From Flavobacterium sp. (GTDB lineage: Bacteria > Bacteroidota > Bacteroidia > Flavobacteriales > Flavobacteriaceae), in the NCBI GenBank assembly GCA_024644655.1, contig JAHEHJ010000005.1:1-64000 (forward strand): DNA of 64,000 nucleotides, in the 5' to 3' direction. How positions within the stretch are numbered: the stretch's first letter is position 1; each line of letters opens with the position of its first letter. The position numbers and the translations under genes were made by a program. Positions 8,852 to 17,454 of this stretch are shown in pieces. The notes below the pieces were generated by a model. The model was not told the DNA's origin, searched no databases, and saw nothing but the letters and a program-made list of their open reading frames with translations.

Positions 8852-9865
8852 CTATCTTCTTCCTCCGCCAGATGATCTTCCTCCACCACTGCTACCACCT
8901 CCACTGTAGCCACCACCGCCATAGGATCTGCCACCTCCACTTGAGTTAGTACTTGGTGTACTAGGAGTATAAGATCGAACAGGGGTTGATGTATTGGTGT
9001 TGGAATACGTTCTTACAGGTGAAGTAGTACTTTGGTTGGTGTAGTTTCGAACAGGTGATACAGTATTTTGATTCGAATATGAACGTGTTGGTGTAGTTAA
9101 TGAGTTGTTTCTTGGCGAACCATTGAAATTTGAGTTTCTTGGGGAATTGTTATAATTTGAATTTCTAGGTGCTGAAAAGTTAGAGTTCATACCTCTGGAA
9201 TTAGCGCTAATAGTATTTCTGCCATATCCATTTCGGTTTCCATAAGAAGCTGAATATCCAGAATTGCCAGCGTATCCAGTGGGAGTGCCACCTCTTCTGC
9301 CTCCGTTGTAATAATGTGTTGGATAACAGTAGCCATACCAATTGTTGTAATTGTAGCCGTAGTATCCACCATAATAACCCATGCCATACCAACTGTTCCA
9401 TCCTAAACTCCAAGATGGGTAATATCCAAAATTCCAACTAAGTCCCCATGATGGACCATAATAGTTATTCCATCCCCAATAATTACCATACCAGTAATTG
9501 TTCCAATATCCATATCCCCAATTATTGTCATACACATTTACAGTTACCGACTGAGGATTATTCCCCCAACCAGCAGCGGCAGTATTAGAATTGTTTGTTG
9601 TATTTTGTATAGAATCATTACTTGTGGAACTATAGGTATTGGTGTCCGTAATAATCTCTGGATTGTTTTTTAAATTGCTAAAGTAGTCTTGGTACTTGCT
9701 GTTGTTTTCATTAGATACCGTTTTATTAGGTTCAGTGTTGTAAACACCATCAGAATCGTAATAAGAGCTATTTTTATAAGAACCACAGGATGTTATCAAT
9801 AATGATATTAATCCAAATAGGGTATATATGGATATTCTTGAGCCGGAAAAAGAATAAGTTTTCAT
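8852..9865 (-). CDS. Low-complexity Tyr/Gly/Asn-rich lipoprotein
   Basis: 337-residue lipoprotein. The lipobox is LITSC, giving a mature N-terminal Cys at about residue 27 followed by GSYKNSSYYD. The middle (about 105-190) is rich in Tyr, Trp, Gly and Asn. About 215-310 is Asn/Ser/Pro-rich with recurring SPVRxYxN-like motifs, and the tail is a Gly-Ser-Arg stretch. No catalytic domain is visible; a structural or adhesive surface role is possible but unproven. I start at the ATG at 9865: the longer frame begins with TTG at 9892, next to the -7 box. It is co-directional with the FadL-like gene, 23 bases away. Confidence 0.75.
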   Translation of the reverse strand: MKTYSFSGSRISIYTLFGLISLLITSCGSYKNSSYYDSDGVYNTEPNKTVSNENNSKYQDYFSNLKNNPEIITDTNTYSSTSNDSIQNTTNNSNTAAAGWGNNPQSVTVNVYDNNWGYGYWNNYWYGNYWGWNNYYGPSWGLSWNFGYYPSWSLGWNSWYGMGYYGGYYGYNYNNWYGYCYPTHYYNGGRRGGTPTGYAGNSGYSASYGNRNGYGRNTISANSRGMNSNFSAPRNSNYNNSPRNSNFNGSPRNNSLTTPTRSYSNQNTVSPVRNYTNQSTTSPVRTYSNTNTSTPVRSYTPSTPSTNSSGGGRSYGGGGYSGGGSSGGGRSSGGGRR

Positions 9866-9881
9866 ATCTATAGCATTTTTA

Positions 9882-9923
9882 TTGTTGCACAATACAAAAA
9901 TAGTTAGTTTTGCCTAACTATTT
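9882..9923. promoter_or_regulatory. Divergent promoters of proS and the lipoprotein gene with an inverted repeat
   Basis: Plus strand: TTG at 9885-9887, 17 bases, then TAGTTTTG at 9905-9912, driving proS. Minus strand: TATTTTTG at 9895-9902, driving the lipoprotein gene. A perfect 10-bp inverted repeat (9898-9907 with 9914-9923) surrounds the proS -7 box and overlaps the other. Confidence 0.6.
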
Positions 9924-9965
9924 AGTTAAAAAAAGTTAAACAATTTTTATGCCAAACTATTCATT

Positions 9966-11444
9966 ATGAGTAAGAACTTAACAAAGAGAGCAGAAGACTA
10001 TTCCAAATGGTATAACGAGCTTGTAGTCAAGGCTGATTTAGCCGAAAATTCAGGGGTTAGAGGATGTATGGTTATCAAACCCTACGGCTATGCTATTTGG
10101 GAAAAAATGCAAGCAGAATTGGACAGAATGTTCAAAGAAACAGGACACAGTAATGCTTATTTTCCTCTTTTTGTTCCCAAAAGTATGTTTGAGGCGGAAG
10201 AAAAAAATGCGGAAGGATTTGCTAAGGAATGTGCAATTGTTACCCATTACCGATTAAAAAATGACGAATCAAAACCAGGAAAGTTAATGGTAGATCCTAA
10301 TGCCAAATTGGAAGAAGAACTTATCGTTAGACCTACTAGTGAAGCTATTATTTGGAGTACTTATAAAAATTGGGTTCAGTCTTATAGGGATTTACCTTTG
10401 TTAATCAATCAATGGGCTAATGTGGTGCGTTGGGAAATGAGAACACGCTTATTTCTTAGAACAGCAGAGTTTTTGTGGCAAGAAGGGCATACAGCTCATG
10501 CTACTAAAGCAGAGGCTATTGTGGAATCAGAAAAAATGATGCAAGTATATGCTGATTTTGCTCAAAATTTCATGGCTATTCCAGTTATCAAAGGATTGAA
10601 AACGGAAACTGAACGATTTGCAGGAGCCGATGAAACCTATTGTATAGAAGCATTAATGCAAGATGGAAAGGCATTACAAGCTGGGACTTCTCACTTTCTG
10701 GGCCAAAATTTTGCCAAAGCTTTTGATGTAAAATTTGCGACCCAAGAAGGGAAGCAAGAATATGTTTGGGGTACTTCATGGGGAGTTTCTACTCGATTGA
10801 TGGGAGCCTTAGTTATGACACATTCGGATGATAATGGATTGGTATTACCTCCAAATCTTGCGCCTATTCAAGTGGTTATTGTGCCTATCTTCAAGACAGA
10901 AGAGGAATATAATGCGATTTCGGTTGAAGCTGATGATTTGGTTGCTCAGTTCAAAAAGATTGGGGTTTCGGTTAAGTTTGACAATAGAACGACACAGAAG
11001 CCTGGATTTAAATTTGCAGAATGGGAATTAAAAGGTGTTCCTGTACGAATTGCAATCGGACCTAAAGATTTAGAAAATGGTACCTTTGAAGTGGCCCGAC
11101 GCGATACCTTAACGAAAGAAGTAATGGAAAAAGAGGGTGTAGTGGAAGTTATATACAATTTACTGCAACAAATTCAAGAAGATTTATTTAATAGAGCTCT
11201 TGAATACAGAGATACACACATTACTGAAGTAGATTCTTTTGAAGCGTTTAAAGATGTTTTGGAAAATAAAACAGGATTTGTATCGGCTCATTGGGATGGA
11301 ACAGCAGAAACAGAGGAAAAGATTAAGGAATTAACTAAAGCAACTATACGTTGTATACCATTAGATCGAAAAGAAGAGGAAGGAATATGTATTTTTTCTG
11401 GAGCTAAATCCGCTGGTAGAGTGTTGTTTGCGAAAGCATACTAA
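9966..11444 (+). CDS. proS: Prolyl-tRNA synthetase, archaeal/eukaryotic type
   Basis: Class II synthetase of 492 residues that charges tRNA-Pro in the cytoplasm. Motif 2 is in [19 protein letters not shown] and motif 3 in the [13 protein letters not shown] region; TSEAIIW is the proline-site region. An HGTP anticodon-binding domain spans about 285-395. A C-terminal domain typical of the short ProRS form ends in KAY, and there is no INS editing insertion. This form is normal for Bacteroidota. The ATG at 9966 follows a good TTG-N17-TAnnTTTG promoter. Confidence 0.97.
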   Translation: MSKNLTKRAEDYSKWYNELVVKADLAENSGVRGCMVIKPYGYAIWEKMQAELDRMFKETGHSNAYFPLFVPKSMFEAEEKNAEGFAKECAIVTHYRLKNDESKPGKLMVDPNAKLEEELIVRPTSEAIIWSTYKNWVQSYRDLPLLINQWANVVRWEMRTRLFLRTAEFLWQEGHTAHATKAEAIVESEKMMQVYADFAQNFMAIPVIKGLKTETERFAGADETYCIEALMQDGKALQAGTSHFLGQNFAKAFDVKFATQEGKQEYVWGTSWGVSTRLMGALVMTHSDDNGLVLPPNLAPIQVVIVPIFKTEEEYNAISVEADDLVAQFKKIGVSVKFDNRTTQKPGFKFAEWELKGVPVRIAIGPKDLENGTFEVARRDTLTKEVMEKEGVVEVIYNLLQQIQEDLFNRALEYRDTHITEVDSFEAFKDVLENKTGFVSAHWDGTAETEEKIKELTKATIRCIPLDRKEEEGICIFSGAKSAGRVLFAKAY

Positions 11445-11474
11445 AAAAAAATAAAAAAAAAATTATCCTGACTC

Positions 11475-11504
11475 TTGCGAAAATAAAAAATAGTTGTATT
11501 TTTG
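11475..11504 (+). promoter_or_regulatory. Promoter of tRNA-Glu and rpsT
   Basis: TTG at 11475-11477, 19 bases, then TATTTTTG at 11497-11504. This is a textbook Bacteroidota housekeeping promoter 20 bases before the tRNA. Confidence 0.8.
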
Positions 11505-11523
11505 CATCCGCATTGAGAAAGAT

Positions 11524-11595
11524 GGCCCGTTCGTCTATCGGTTAGGACGCCAGGTTTTCATCCTGGTAAGAGGGGTTCGATTCCCCTACGGGCTA
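11524..11595 (+). tRNA. tRNA-Glu (TTC anticodon)
   Basis: A full cloverleaf can be drawn. The 7-bp acceptor stem starts with a G-T wobble at 1-72; the anticodon stem CCAGG/CCTGG holds the loop TTTTCAT with anticodon TTC at 11557-11559; the T-arm is AGGGG/CCCCT around TTCGATT; the discriminator is A at 11595. CCA is not encoded in full. It is followed 25 bases later by rpsT and probably shares its promoter. Confidence 0.96.
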
Positions 11596-11620
11596 CAATT
11601 TAAATAAAAGAAAAGAAAAA

Positions 11621-11872
11621 ATGGCAAATCACAAGTCAGCTTTAAAAAGAATCAGAAGTAACGAGAAAAAAAGAGTGTTGAACAGATACCAACACAAAAC
11701 TACTCGTAATGCTATTAAAGCATTAAGATTAGCTACAGATAAATCAGAAGCTTCTGCAAAATTATCTGCTGTAATTTCTATGATTGATAAATTAGCTAAG
11801 AAAAATATTATTCATGATAATAAAGCAGCTAACTTGAAATCTAAATTAACGAAGCACGTTTCTAAGTTATAA
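11621..11872 (+). CDS. rpsT: 30S ribosomal protein S20
   Basis: 83-residue basic protein that binds 16S rRNA in the small subunit. It starts MANHKSALKRIRSNEKK and ends LTKHVSKL, a full-length S20. It sits just downstream of tRNA-Glu with no terminator between, so the two are probably co-transcribed. A strong hairpin terminator follows. Confidence 0.97.
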   Translation: MANHKSALKRIRSNEKKRVLNRYQHKTTRNAIKALRLATDKSEASAKLSAVISMIDKLAKKNIIHDNKAANLKSKLTKHVSKL

Positions 11873-11890
11873 TAGTATAGCTATATGATA

Positions 11891-11928
11891 TAAAAAAAAG
11901 CACTCCATACGGAGTGCTTTTTTTTTGT
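11891..11928. terminator. Bidirectional terminator after rpsT
   Basis: A stem AGCACTCC/GGAGTGCT (11899-11906 with 11911-11918, loop ATAC) has A- and T-runs on its two sides and serves both rpsT and the convergent receiver gene. Confidence 0.92.
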
Positions 11929-11944
11929 GTATTATAGTTTGTTT

Positions 11945-12352
11945 TTAAATTCTAGTTTTAAGATCCTCTAACATATCTTTAGTAATAGGCTTAGATAAGA
12001 AGTCTAAGACCACTGCGTAATTTTTAGCTTTGCTAACGTCTTGTGGGTCGATAGTTGAAGAGAGTACAATGAATTTTGCGTCAGGAAAGATGTTTTGATA
12101 CCCTCTGCTTGTATAAATGTCTAAAAATTCCCAACCGTTCATGATGGGCATGTTGAGGTCTAAGAAGGTTAATTTTGGATATGAGAAATCCTCTTGGTCT
12201 TTGTTATTGGCCAATTCTTTAAAGTATTCAATAGCTTCTTCACCGTTTTGAGCAGTGCTTATTTCGCGAGCGAATTCCACTCTTTCGATGACTTTTTTAC
12301 AAAGCATCAGTGTGATGGCATCATCGTCTACACAGTATATTTTATCAAACAT
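11945..12352 (-). CDS. Stand-alone response regulator receiver
   Basis: 135-residue single receiver domain. The acidic pair is in YCVDDDAIT, the phospho-acceptor is Asp65 in TFLDLNMPIMNGW, then the Ser/Thr switch region VLSST and the Lys in LSKPIT. There is no output domain, so it acts through protein contact or phosphorelay. Its ATG directly follows the stop codon of the kinase gene (TAAATG), which makes a translationally coupled two-component pair. Confidence 0.93.
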   Translation of the reverse strand: MFDKIYCVDDDAITLMLCKKVIERVEFAREISTAQNGEEAIEYFKELANNKDQEDFSYPKLTFLDLNMPIMNGWEFLDIYTSRGYQNIFPDAKFIVLSSTIDPQDVSKAKNYAVVLDFLSKPITKDMLEDLKTRI

Positions 12353-14074
12353 TTAATTGTGTTTAAAAGTTATTGTAAACGTTGTTCCTCTGTCAATTTC
12401 ACTTTCAACAGCAATTGTTCCACCCATGGCTTCTACTTGTGATTTAACCAGGTAAAGTCCAAGTCCTTTGCTGTCGGGATGATTGTGGAATCTTTGGTAT
12501 AAACCAAAGATTTTATCTTTATTGCGTTCTAAATCTATTCCAATACCATTGTCTTTAAATAATAAAATCAATTGATTGTTTTCAACTTTAGAGAATATAT
12601 TGACTTTAAGTTGTCTGCTATCAGAACGGTATTTAATAGAGTTCGTTAGTAAATTTAGAAAAATACTTTCTAAATACGATTTATTTATGTTTAAAATTGT
12701 GATTTCTTCTAAATCAATTTTTAGGATAGGCTTATGCAAACTAATGAGATAGCTTAATTGATTGAATACATTTTCGAAAATTTCTTTGATTAAGACTTTT
12801 TCTTTATCTATAGATGGATTGTCTTTGATGATAACAACTTTTACCAAGTCATTAATCGTTTCATTTAATAAATGGGTTGATTTGGTAAACCCTGTGATGA
12901 TTTCTTTTAATTCAGGATCTTGTATTTCTATATCATCAACTAAATTTAATAAACCTGTAAGATTAGATAAAGGAGCTCTAAGATTGTGTGAGGTTATGTA
13001 AGAGAATTGTTTTAAATCTTTATTGTTTTGTGTAAGTTCTCTAATTAGTTGTTCTCTTTCTTTTTCTTTTTCCTTTTCTTCAGTGACATCTCTTTGGATA
13101 GAAATCCAGTGAGAGTGTTCTCCATCCTTATTGGTTACGGGTATCATGGAGAAGTTGGCCCAAAACTCAGTATTGTCTTTTTTGTAGCTAATAGTTTCTA
13201 CAAAGCATTCTCGGTATTCTTGGATTGCAGTTTTAAGTTTGTCAAATTCTAGGATGTCTGATTTGGCTCCAAAAAACATAGTAGGTGATTTGCCTACTAC
13301 TTCTTCGGCACAATACCCAGTCATGTCGGTAAATGCTGAATTCACGAAGATGATGTTTGGGATTACATGTTCAGAAGTGTCGATGTCAGTAATCATGACA
13401 GCATCTTTCGTTTGAGTAATTACCGTTTCTAATAATCGAAGTCTTTGTTCTTCTTCTTTTTCTTTAGTAACATCTTGAATGGCTCCAATCATTCTGATGG
13501 GTTTGCCTTCTTTGTCTTTTACTAAAAATCCTCTATCAAAAACGTATTTATAACTTCCGTCCGCACATTGAAAACGGTATTCATCCTGCCATTTTTCTGT
13601 TTTTTGTTCTAAAAAGGAGTAGAGTTTGACAGACATTTTCAAACTGTCTTCGGGGTGAATTCGTTCAAACCACCAATTCGATGTTTTGCCTACGTCTTCG
13701 TTTTTATAGCCGAATACTTCTTGTATTCCTTTATTCCATATAAAGCTATCCGTTTCTATTTTCCAATCCCAAATCGTATCACTAGTTGCTTTAGCAACGA
13801 TATCATATCGTTCTTTCGATTCAATGATTTCAATATTGGTTTCTTTTAATTTCTCAAAAATTGATTTGTTTTTTTTGTCGTTTCGATATAAAATGTATTT
13901 AAAAACAAAACTTGAGAATAAGATTAAAATTAAGTCTTTTAGGTAGCTGTACTTTAATAGGGTTTCAGTGTTGGATACAGAAGAATAATTGGAAACAATT
14001 TTATGACTAATAACGGCCACAATTAATAAAATGAGGACGTATGTGAATGTTATTTTGTTGGAATTATTTTTCAT
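12353..14074 (-). CDS. PAS-domain membrane histidine kinase
   Basis: 573-residue kinase. Two transmembrane helices (about 8-27 and 43-60) have almost no periplasmic loop. Two PAS/PAC modules follow (about 85-200 and 205-325), then a short coiled coil. The HisKA variant is YITSHNLRAPLSN with His363, and the HATPase shows NLLTNSIKYRS, DNGIGID and KGLGLYLV. The signal is probably read in the cytoplasm by the PAS domains. The cognate partner is the receiver gene directly downstream. I start at the ATG at 14074; the longer frame starts with TTG at 14098, and a TATATTTG box lies at 14080-14087. Confidence 0.92.
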   Translation of the reverse strand: MKNNSNKITFTYVLILLIVAVISHKIVSNYSSVSNTETLLKYSYLKDLILILFSSFVFKYILYRNDKKNKSIFEKLKETNIEIIESKERYDIVAKATSDTIWDWKIETDSFIWNKGIQEVFGYKNEDVGKTSNWWFERIHPEDSLKMSVKLYSFLEQKTEKWQDEYRFQCADGSYKYVFDRGFLVKDKEGKPIRMIGAIQDVTKEKEEEQRLRLLETVITQTKDAVMITDIDTSEHVIPNIIFVNSAFTDMTGYCAEEVVGKSPTMFFGAKSDILEFDKLKTAIQEYRECFVETISYKKDNTEFWANFSMIPVTNKDGEHSHWISIQRDVTEEKEKEKEREQLIRELTQNNKDLKQFSYITSHNLRAPLSNLTGLLNLVDDIEIQDPELKEIITGFTKSTHLLNETINDLVKVVIIKDNPSIDKEKVLIKEIFENVFNQLSYLISLHKPILKIDLEEITILNINKSYLESIFLNLLTNSIKYRSDSRQLKVNIFSKVENNQLILLFKDNGIGIDLERNKDKIFGLYQRFHNHPDSKGLGLYLVKSQVEAMGGTIAVESEIDRGTTFTITFKHN

Positions 14075-14079
14075 TACAT

Positions 14080-14087
14080 CAAATATA
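14080..14087 (-). promoter_or_regulatory. Possible -7 box directly against the kinase ATG
   Basis: TATATTTG on the minus strand ends only six bases before the ATG at 14074, which would give a leaderless or nearly leaderless transcript. A chance match in AT-rich DNA is possible. Confidence 0.35.
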
Positions 14088-14209
14088 TATAATTTCAAAT
14101 TAGTATTAAAATTTGGTTTAAAACTTATTAATATTTTTATGAACTATTACTACTAATTTATTAAAATGTAAACATTTAAAGTAATGGTTTTTTATCTAAA
14201 AATAAAGTG

Positions 14210-14217
14210 TACCTTTG
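14210..14217 (+). promoter_or_regulatory. -7 box of the typA promoter
   Basis: TACCTTTG matches TAnnTTTG and lies 20 bases before the typA ATG at 14237. It also falls downstream of the GTG at 14207, which argues against that longer start. Confidence 0.65.
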
Positions 14218-14236
14218 CACCCACAAAAAAGCACAC

Positions 14237-16033
14237 ATGGAATCTATTAGAAACATTGCAATTATTGCTCACGTTGACCACGGTAAGACGACATTGGTTG
14301 ACAAAATTATGTATCACTGCCAATTATTTCGTGAAAACGAGAATACCGGTGATTTAATTCTTGATAACAATGATTTAGAACGCGAAAGAGGAATTACAAT
14401 TACTTCTAAAAACGTTTCAGTTGTATATAAAGGAACTAAGATTAATATTATTGATACTCCAGGTCACGCCGATTTCGGTGGTGAGGTAGAGCGTGTATTG
14501 AATATGGCTGATGGAGTTTGTCTTTTGGTAGATGCTTTTGAAGGGCCTATGCCACAAACCCGTTTTGTATTGCAAAAGGCTATTGATTTGGGATTGAAAC
14601 CTTGTGTAGTTATCAATAAAGTTGATAAAGAAAACTGTACTCCTGAAGAAGTTCACGAAAAAGTGTTTGACTTGATGTTTGAATTGGGTGCAGAAGAATG
14701 GCAATTGGATTTCCCAACTGTTTATGGTTCAGCTAAAAACAATTGGATGTCTGATCATTGGGAAAACATAACTACTAATATCGAAGCTTTGTTAGATATG
14801 GTTGTGGCTAATGTACCGGCTCCAAAAGTTTCGGAAGGAACACCACAAATGTTAATTACTTCATTAGACTTTTCTTCTTTTACAGGTCGTATCGCGATTG
14901 GTAGATTAGAAAGAGGGGTTTTGAATGAAGGAATGCCGATTTCTTTGGTAAAAAGAGATGGTAAAGTAATGAAATCTAGAATTAAAGAATTACACACTTT
15001 TGAAGGTTTAGGACGTAAAAAAGTGCAAGAAGTTATAGCTGGAGATATTTGTGCTATTGTAGGTGTTGAAGGATTTGAAATTGGTGATACTATCGCAGAT
15101 TTTGAAAATCCAGAAGCGTTACAAACAATTGCAATTGACGAGCCTACGATGAGTATGTTGTTTACAATTAATGATTCTCCATTTTTTGGTAAAGAGGGGA
15201 AATATGTAACATCTCGTCATATTAAAGATAGATTAGCTAAAGAATTAGAGAAAAACTTAGCCTTGAAGGTAGGTGATACGGATTCTGCAGATAAGTTTAT
15301 GGTTTTTGGTCGTGGAGTTCTTCACTTATCCGTGTTGATTGAAACGATGAGAAGAGAAGGATACGAATTGCAAATTGGACAACCTCAAGTTATCATCAAA
15401 GAAATTGATGGAGCTAAATGTGAACCAATTGAAGAATTAACAATTGACTTACCAGAATCACTTTCAGGTAGAGCTGTAGAATTTGTATCTATCCGTAAAG
15501 GAGAAATGCTTTCTATGGAAGCCAAAGGCGAGCGAATGGTAGTTAAATTCAATATTCCATCACGTGGTATTATTGGATTGAGAAACCAATTGCTTACAGC
15601 TACTGCTGGTGAGGCTATTATGGCACATCGATTCATAGGATATGAGCCTTATAAAGGAGATATCCCAGGACGTAATAATGGTTCGTTAATTTCTATGGAA
15701 AATGGAAAAGCGATTCCTTATTCTATTGATAAATTACAAGATCGTGGTAAATTCTTTGTGAATCCTAATGATGAGATTTATGAAGGTCAAGTTATTGGAG
15801 AAAATTCACGTAGCGATGATATGTGTATTAATGTAACAAAGGCTAAAAAACAGTCGAACGTTCGATCTTCAGGAAATGATGAAAAAGCTAGAATCATACC
15901 TCCAATTATTTTCTCTTTGGAAGAAGCGTTAGAGTATATACAAAAAGACGAATATGTAGAGGTTACACCTAAGTCTATTCGTTTGAGAAAAATATATTTG
16001 ACTGAAAACGATAGAAAGCGTTTTAAAATATAA
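14237..16033 (+). CDS. typA: Ribosome-associated GTPase TypA/BipA
   Basis: Translational GTPase of 598 residues that binds the ribosome and aids large-subunit assembly under stress. G1 is [10 protein letters not shown]2 is in [10 protein letters not shown]3 is [11 protein letters not shown]4 is NKVDK and G5 is in VYGSAKN. EF-G-like domains II, III and V follow, and the BipA-specific C-terminal domain ends [17 protein letters not shown]. The start is taken at [16 protein letters not shown] (14237), which fits family length and promoter position. It is monocistronic, with its own promoter and terminator. Confidence 0.97.
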   Translation: MESIRNIAIIAHVDHGKTTLVDKIMYHCQLFRENENTGDLILDNNDLERERGITITSKNVSVVYKGTKINIIDTPGHADFGGEVERVLNMADGVCLLVDAFEGPMPQTRFVLQKAIDLGLKPCVVINKVDKENCTPEEVHEKVFDLMFELGAEEWQLDFPTVYGSAKNNWMSDHWENITTNIEALLDMVVANVPAPKVSEGTPQMLITSLDFSSFTGRIAIGRLERGVLNEGMPISLVKRDGKVMKSRIKELHTFEGLGRKKVQEVIAGDICAIVGVEGFEIGDTIADFENPEALQTIAIDEPTMSMLFTINDSPFFGKEGKYVTSRHIKDRLAKELEKNLALKVGDTDSADKFMVFGRGVLHLSVLIETMRREGYELQIGQPQVIIKEIDGAKCEPIEELTIDLPESLSGRAVEFVSIRKGEMLSMEAKGERMVVKFNIPSRGIIGLRNQLLTATAGEAIMAHRFIGYEPYKGDIPGRNNGSLISMENGKAIPYSIDKLQDRGKFFVNPNDEIYEGQVIGENSRSDDMCINVTKAKKQSNVRSSGNDEKARIIPPIIFSLEEALEYIQKDEYVEVTPKSIRLRKIYLTENDRKRFKI

Positions 16034-16060
16034 TTGTATTGTTTTGAATAATACAACGAA

Positions 16061-16088
16061 AACCTTTCAGTAATGAGAGGTTTTTTTG
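16061..16088 (+). terminator. Terminator of typA
   Basis: A 9-bp stem with one G-T pair (16061-16069 with 16074-16082, loop GTAA) runs into a T-stretch. Confidence 0.75.
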
Positions 16089-16246
16089 TGTTATTAAAGA
16101 GTTGGAAATCAAAGAAAATAATATTGGAAATCAAGAAATTAATTTGTTTTTTTGGCCTTGATTTAAAATAATGGAATTCAGAAACCAATAAACGAGCGGT
16201 AACCGAAAAGCTTTACGAGTAGGACAATCTAAAAACTAAACAAAAA

Positions 16247-17434
16247 ATGAAAAAACAATTACTATTAATGGCTATTGCAGGTTTGTTTACCTCAATGGCT
16301 TCTGCAGCAGATTTATATGTTAGAGATTTAGGTGCTGGTGGCTCTTATTCTTCAATAAGTGCGGCTATAACAGCAGCTAATGATGGAGACCGTATTATCA
16401 TCAGACCAAAGGCATCAAGTCTTCCATATATTGAAAACTTAACGATTGATAAATCAGTAACATTAGTAAGTGAAATCAATTTTTCAAGATATGTATTACA
16501 AGGTACAATAACTATTTCACCACTTGCGGGAAGAGTAGTTACATTGCATAATATAAGTTCTAATTTTGCTCTAAATGTATCTTCAGCTACATCAGCAGGA
16601 AGAACAATATTAAATGTATACAATTCATTGTTTACTAGTGTTACAGCTGACAAGGCTAATACCTCATTGAATATGTCTGGTTGTACAATTGGAGGTACAA
16701 TTGCATTATCTCATGGACGTTGTACGGCTAACACTTGTGTGCAATTTGCAGTTAATGGTACTGCTTTAGAATCAAATCCAGCAACAGACGATATTGAAAT
16801 TATTGCTAATAATATCACAACTGGTGGTGGAGGAATTATTGTGAATCAAAAGAACTATACGTTTAGATTGTTAAACAACTTTTTGCCAAGCGGAAACATA
16901 TCTATCAATTTAGCTAAAAATGGAAGTTCTAATGAAATACGCAACAACGTAATTAATTATGGAACGTATAGTGCTCTTTATATAGATGTAGCATCAGGAA
17001 CAGCTGCTACATTTATGGTTTTAAATAATGAATTAGCTACATCAACTACGATTTCTAGTTATGCAGAAGTTTTCAATAATAATACAGCTACAGCAACGGT
17101 TTATGCGTTTAATAATATTTCCGCTTCAACTTTTACTACTGTTGGTACTATTGCCGCTTCAGGTAATATAGGTAATGTTTCTTTGTCTATTAATAGTTCT
17201 ACCTATACGGTAACTGGAACAGGTGTTGTAAATGGAGGAGCTATTGATGATGAGTATGCTGATATTGACTTAACTCGTAATGATATAGGTAATTTTGGTG
17301 GTTCAGACAGTTGGGCTAACTACTGGCCAACTTCTGTTGGAAACAAACCACAAGTAAACTATTTGAATACGCCTAGAAGAATTTATACAGGTACTACCGA
17401 AATGAACGCTACGGGTTCAGGATATACTAAATAA
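16247..17434 (+). CDS. Secreted beta-helix protein of unknown function
   Basis: 395-residue protein with a signal peptide ending SMASAADLYV. The mature part opens with a pattern seen in pectate-lyase-like beta-helix proteins (YSSISAAITAANDGDRIIIRP, split here as SISAAI then AANDGDRIIIRP) and continues as short strand-turn repeats rich in Asn and Thr, including NNIT and NNV. No catalytic residues can be assigned and there is no T9SS sorting domain at the end (MNATGSGYTK). It is 20 bases upstream of the tandem-repeat T9SS protein, so the two form an operon and may work together on the surface. That link is inferred. Confidence 0.7.
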   Translation: MKKQLLLMAIAGLFTSMASAADLYVRDLGAGGSYSSISAAITAANDGDRIIIRPKASSLPYIENLTIDKSVTLVSEINFSRYVLQGTITISPLAGRVVTLHNISSNFALNVSSATSAGRTILNVYNSLFTSVTADKANTSLNMSGCTIGGTIALSHGRCTANTCVQFAVNGTALESNPATDDIEIIANNITTGGGGIIVNQKNYTFRLLNNFLPSGNISINLAKNGSSNEIRNNVINYGTYSALYIDVASGTAATFMVLNNELATSTTISSYAEVFNNNTATATVYAFNNISASTFTTVGTIAASGNIGNVSLSINSSTYTVTGTGVVNGGAIDDEYADIDLTRNDIGNFGGSDSWANYWPTSVGNKPQVNYLNTPRRIYTGTTEMNATGSGYTK

Positions 17435-17454
17435 TGATTCACTATAAACATAAT

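Noticed and set aside
9187..9437. Two overlapping minus-strand frames inside the low-complexity lipoprotein gene
   Set aside because: They arise from the biased composition of the real gene and have no promoter or recognisable domain.
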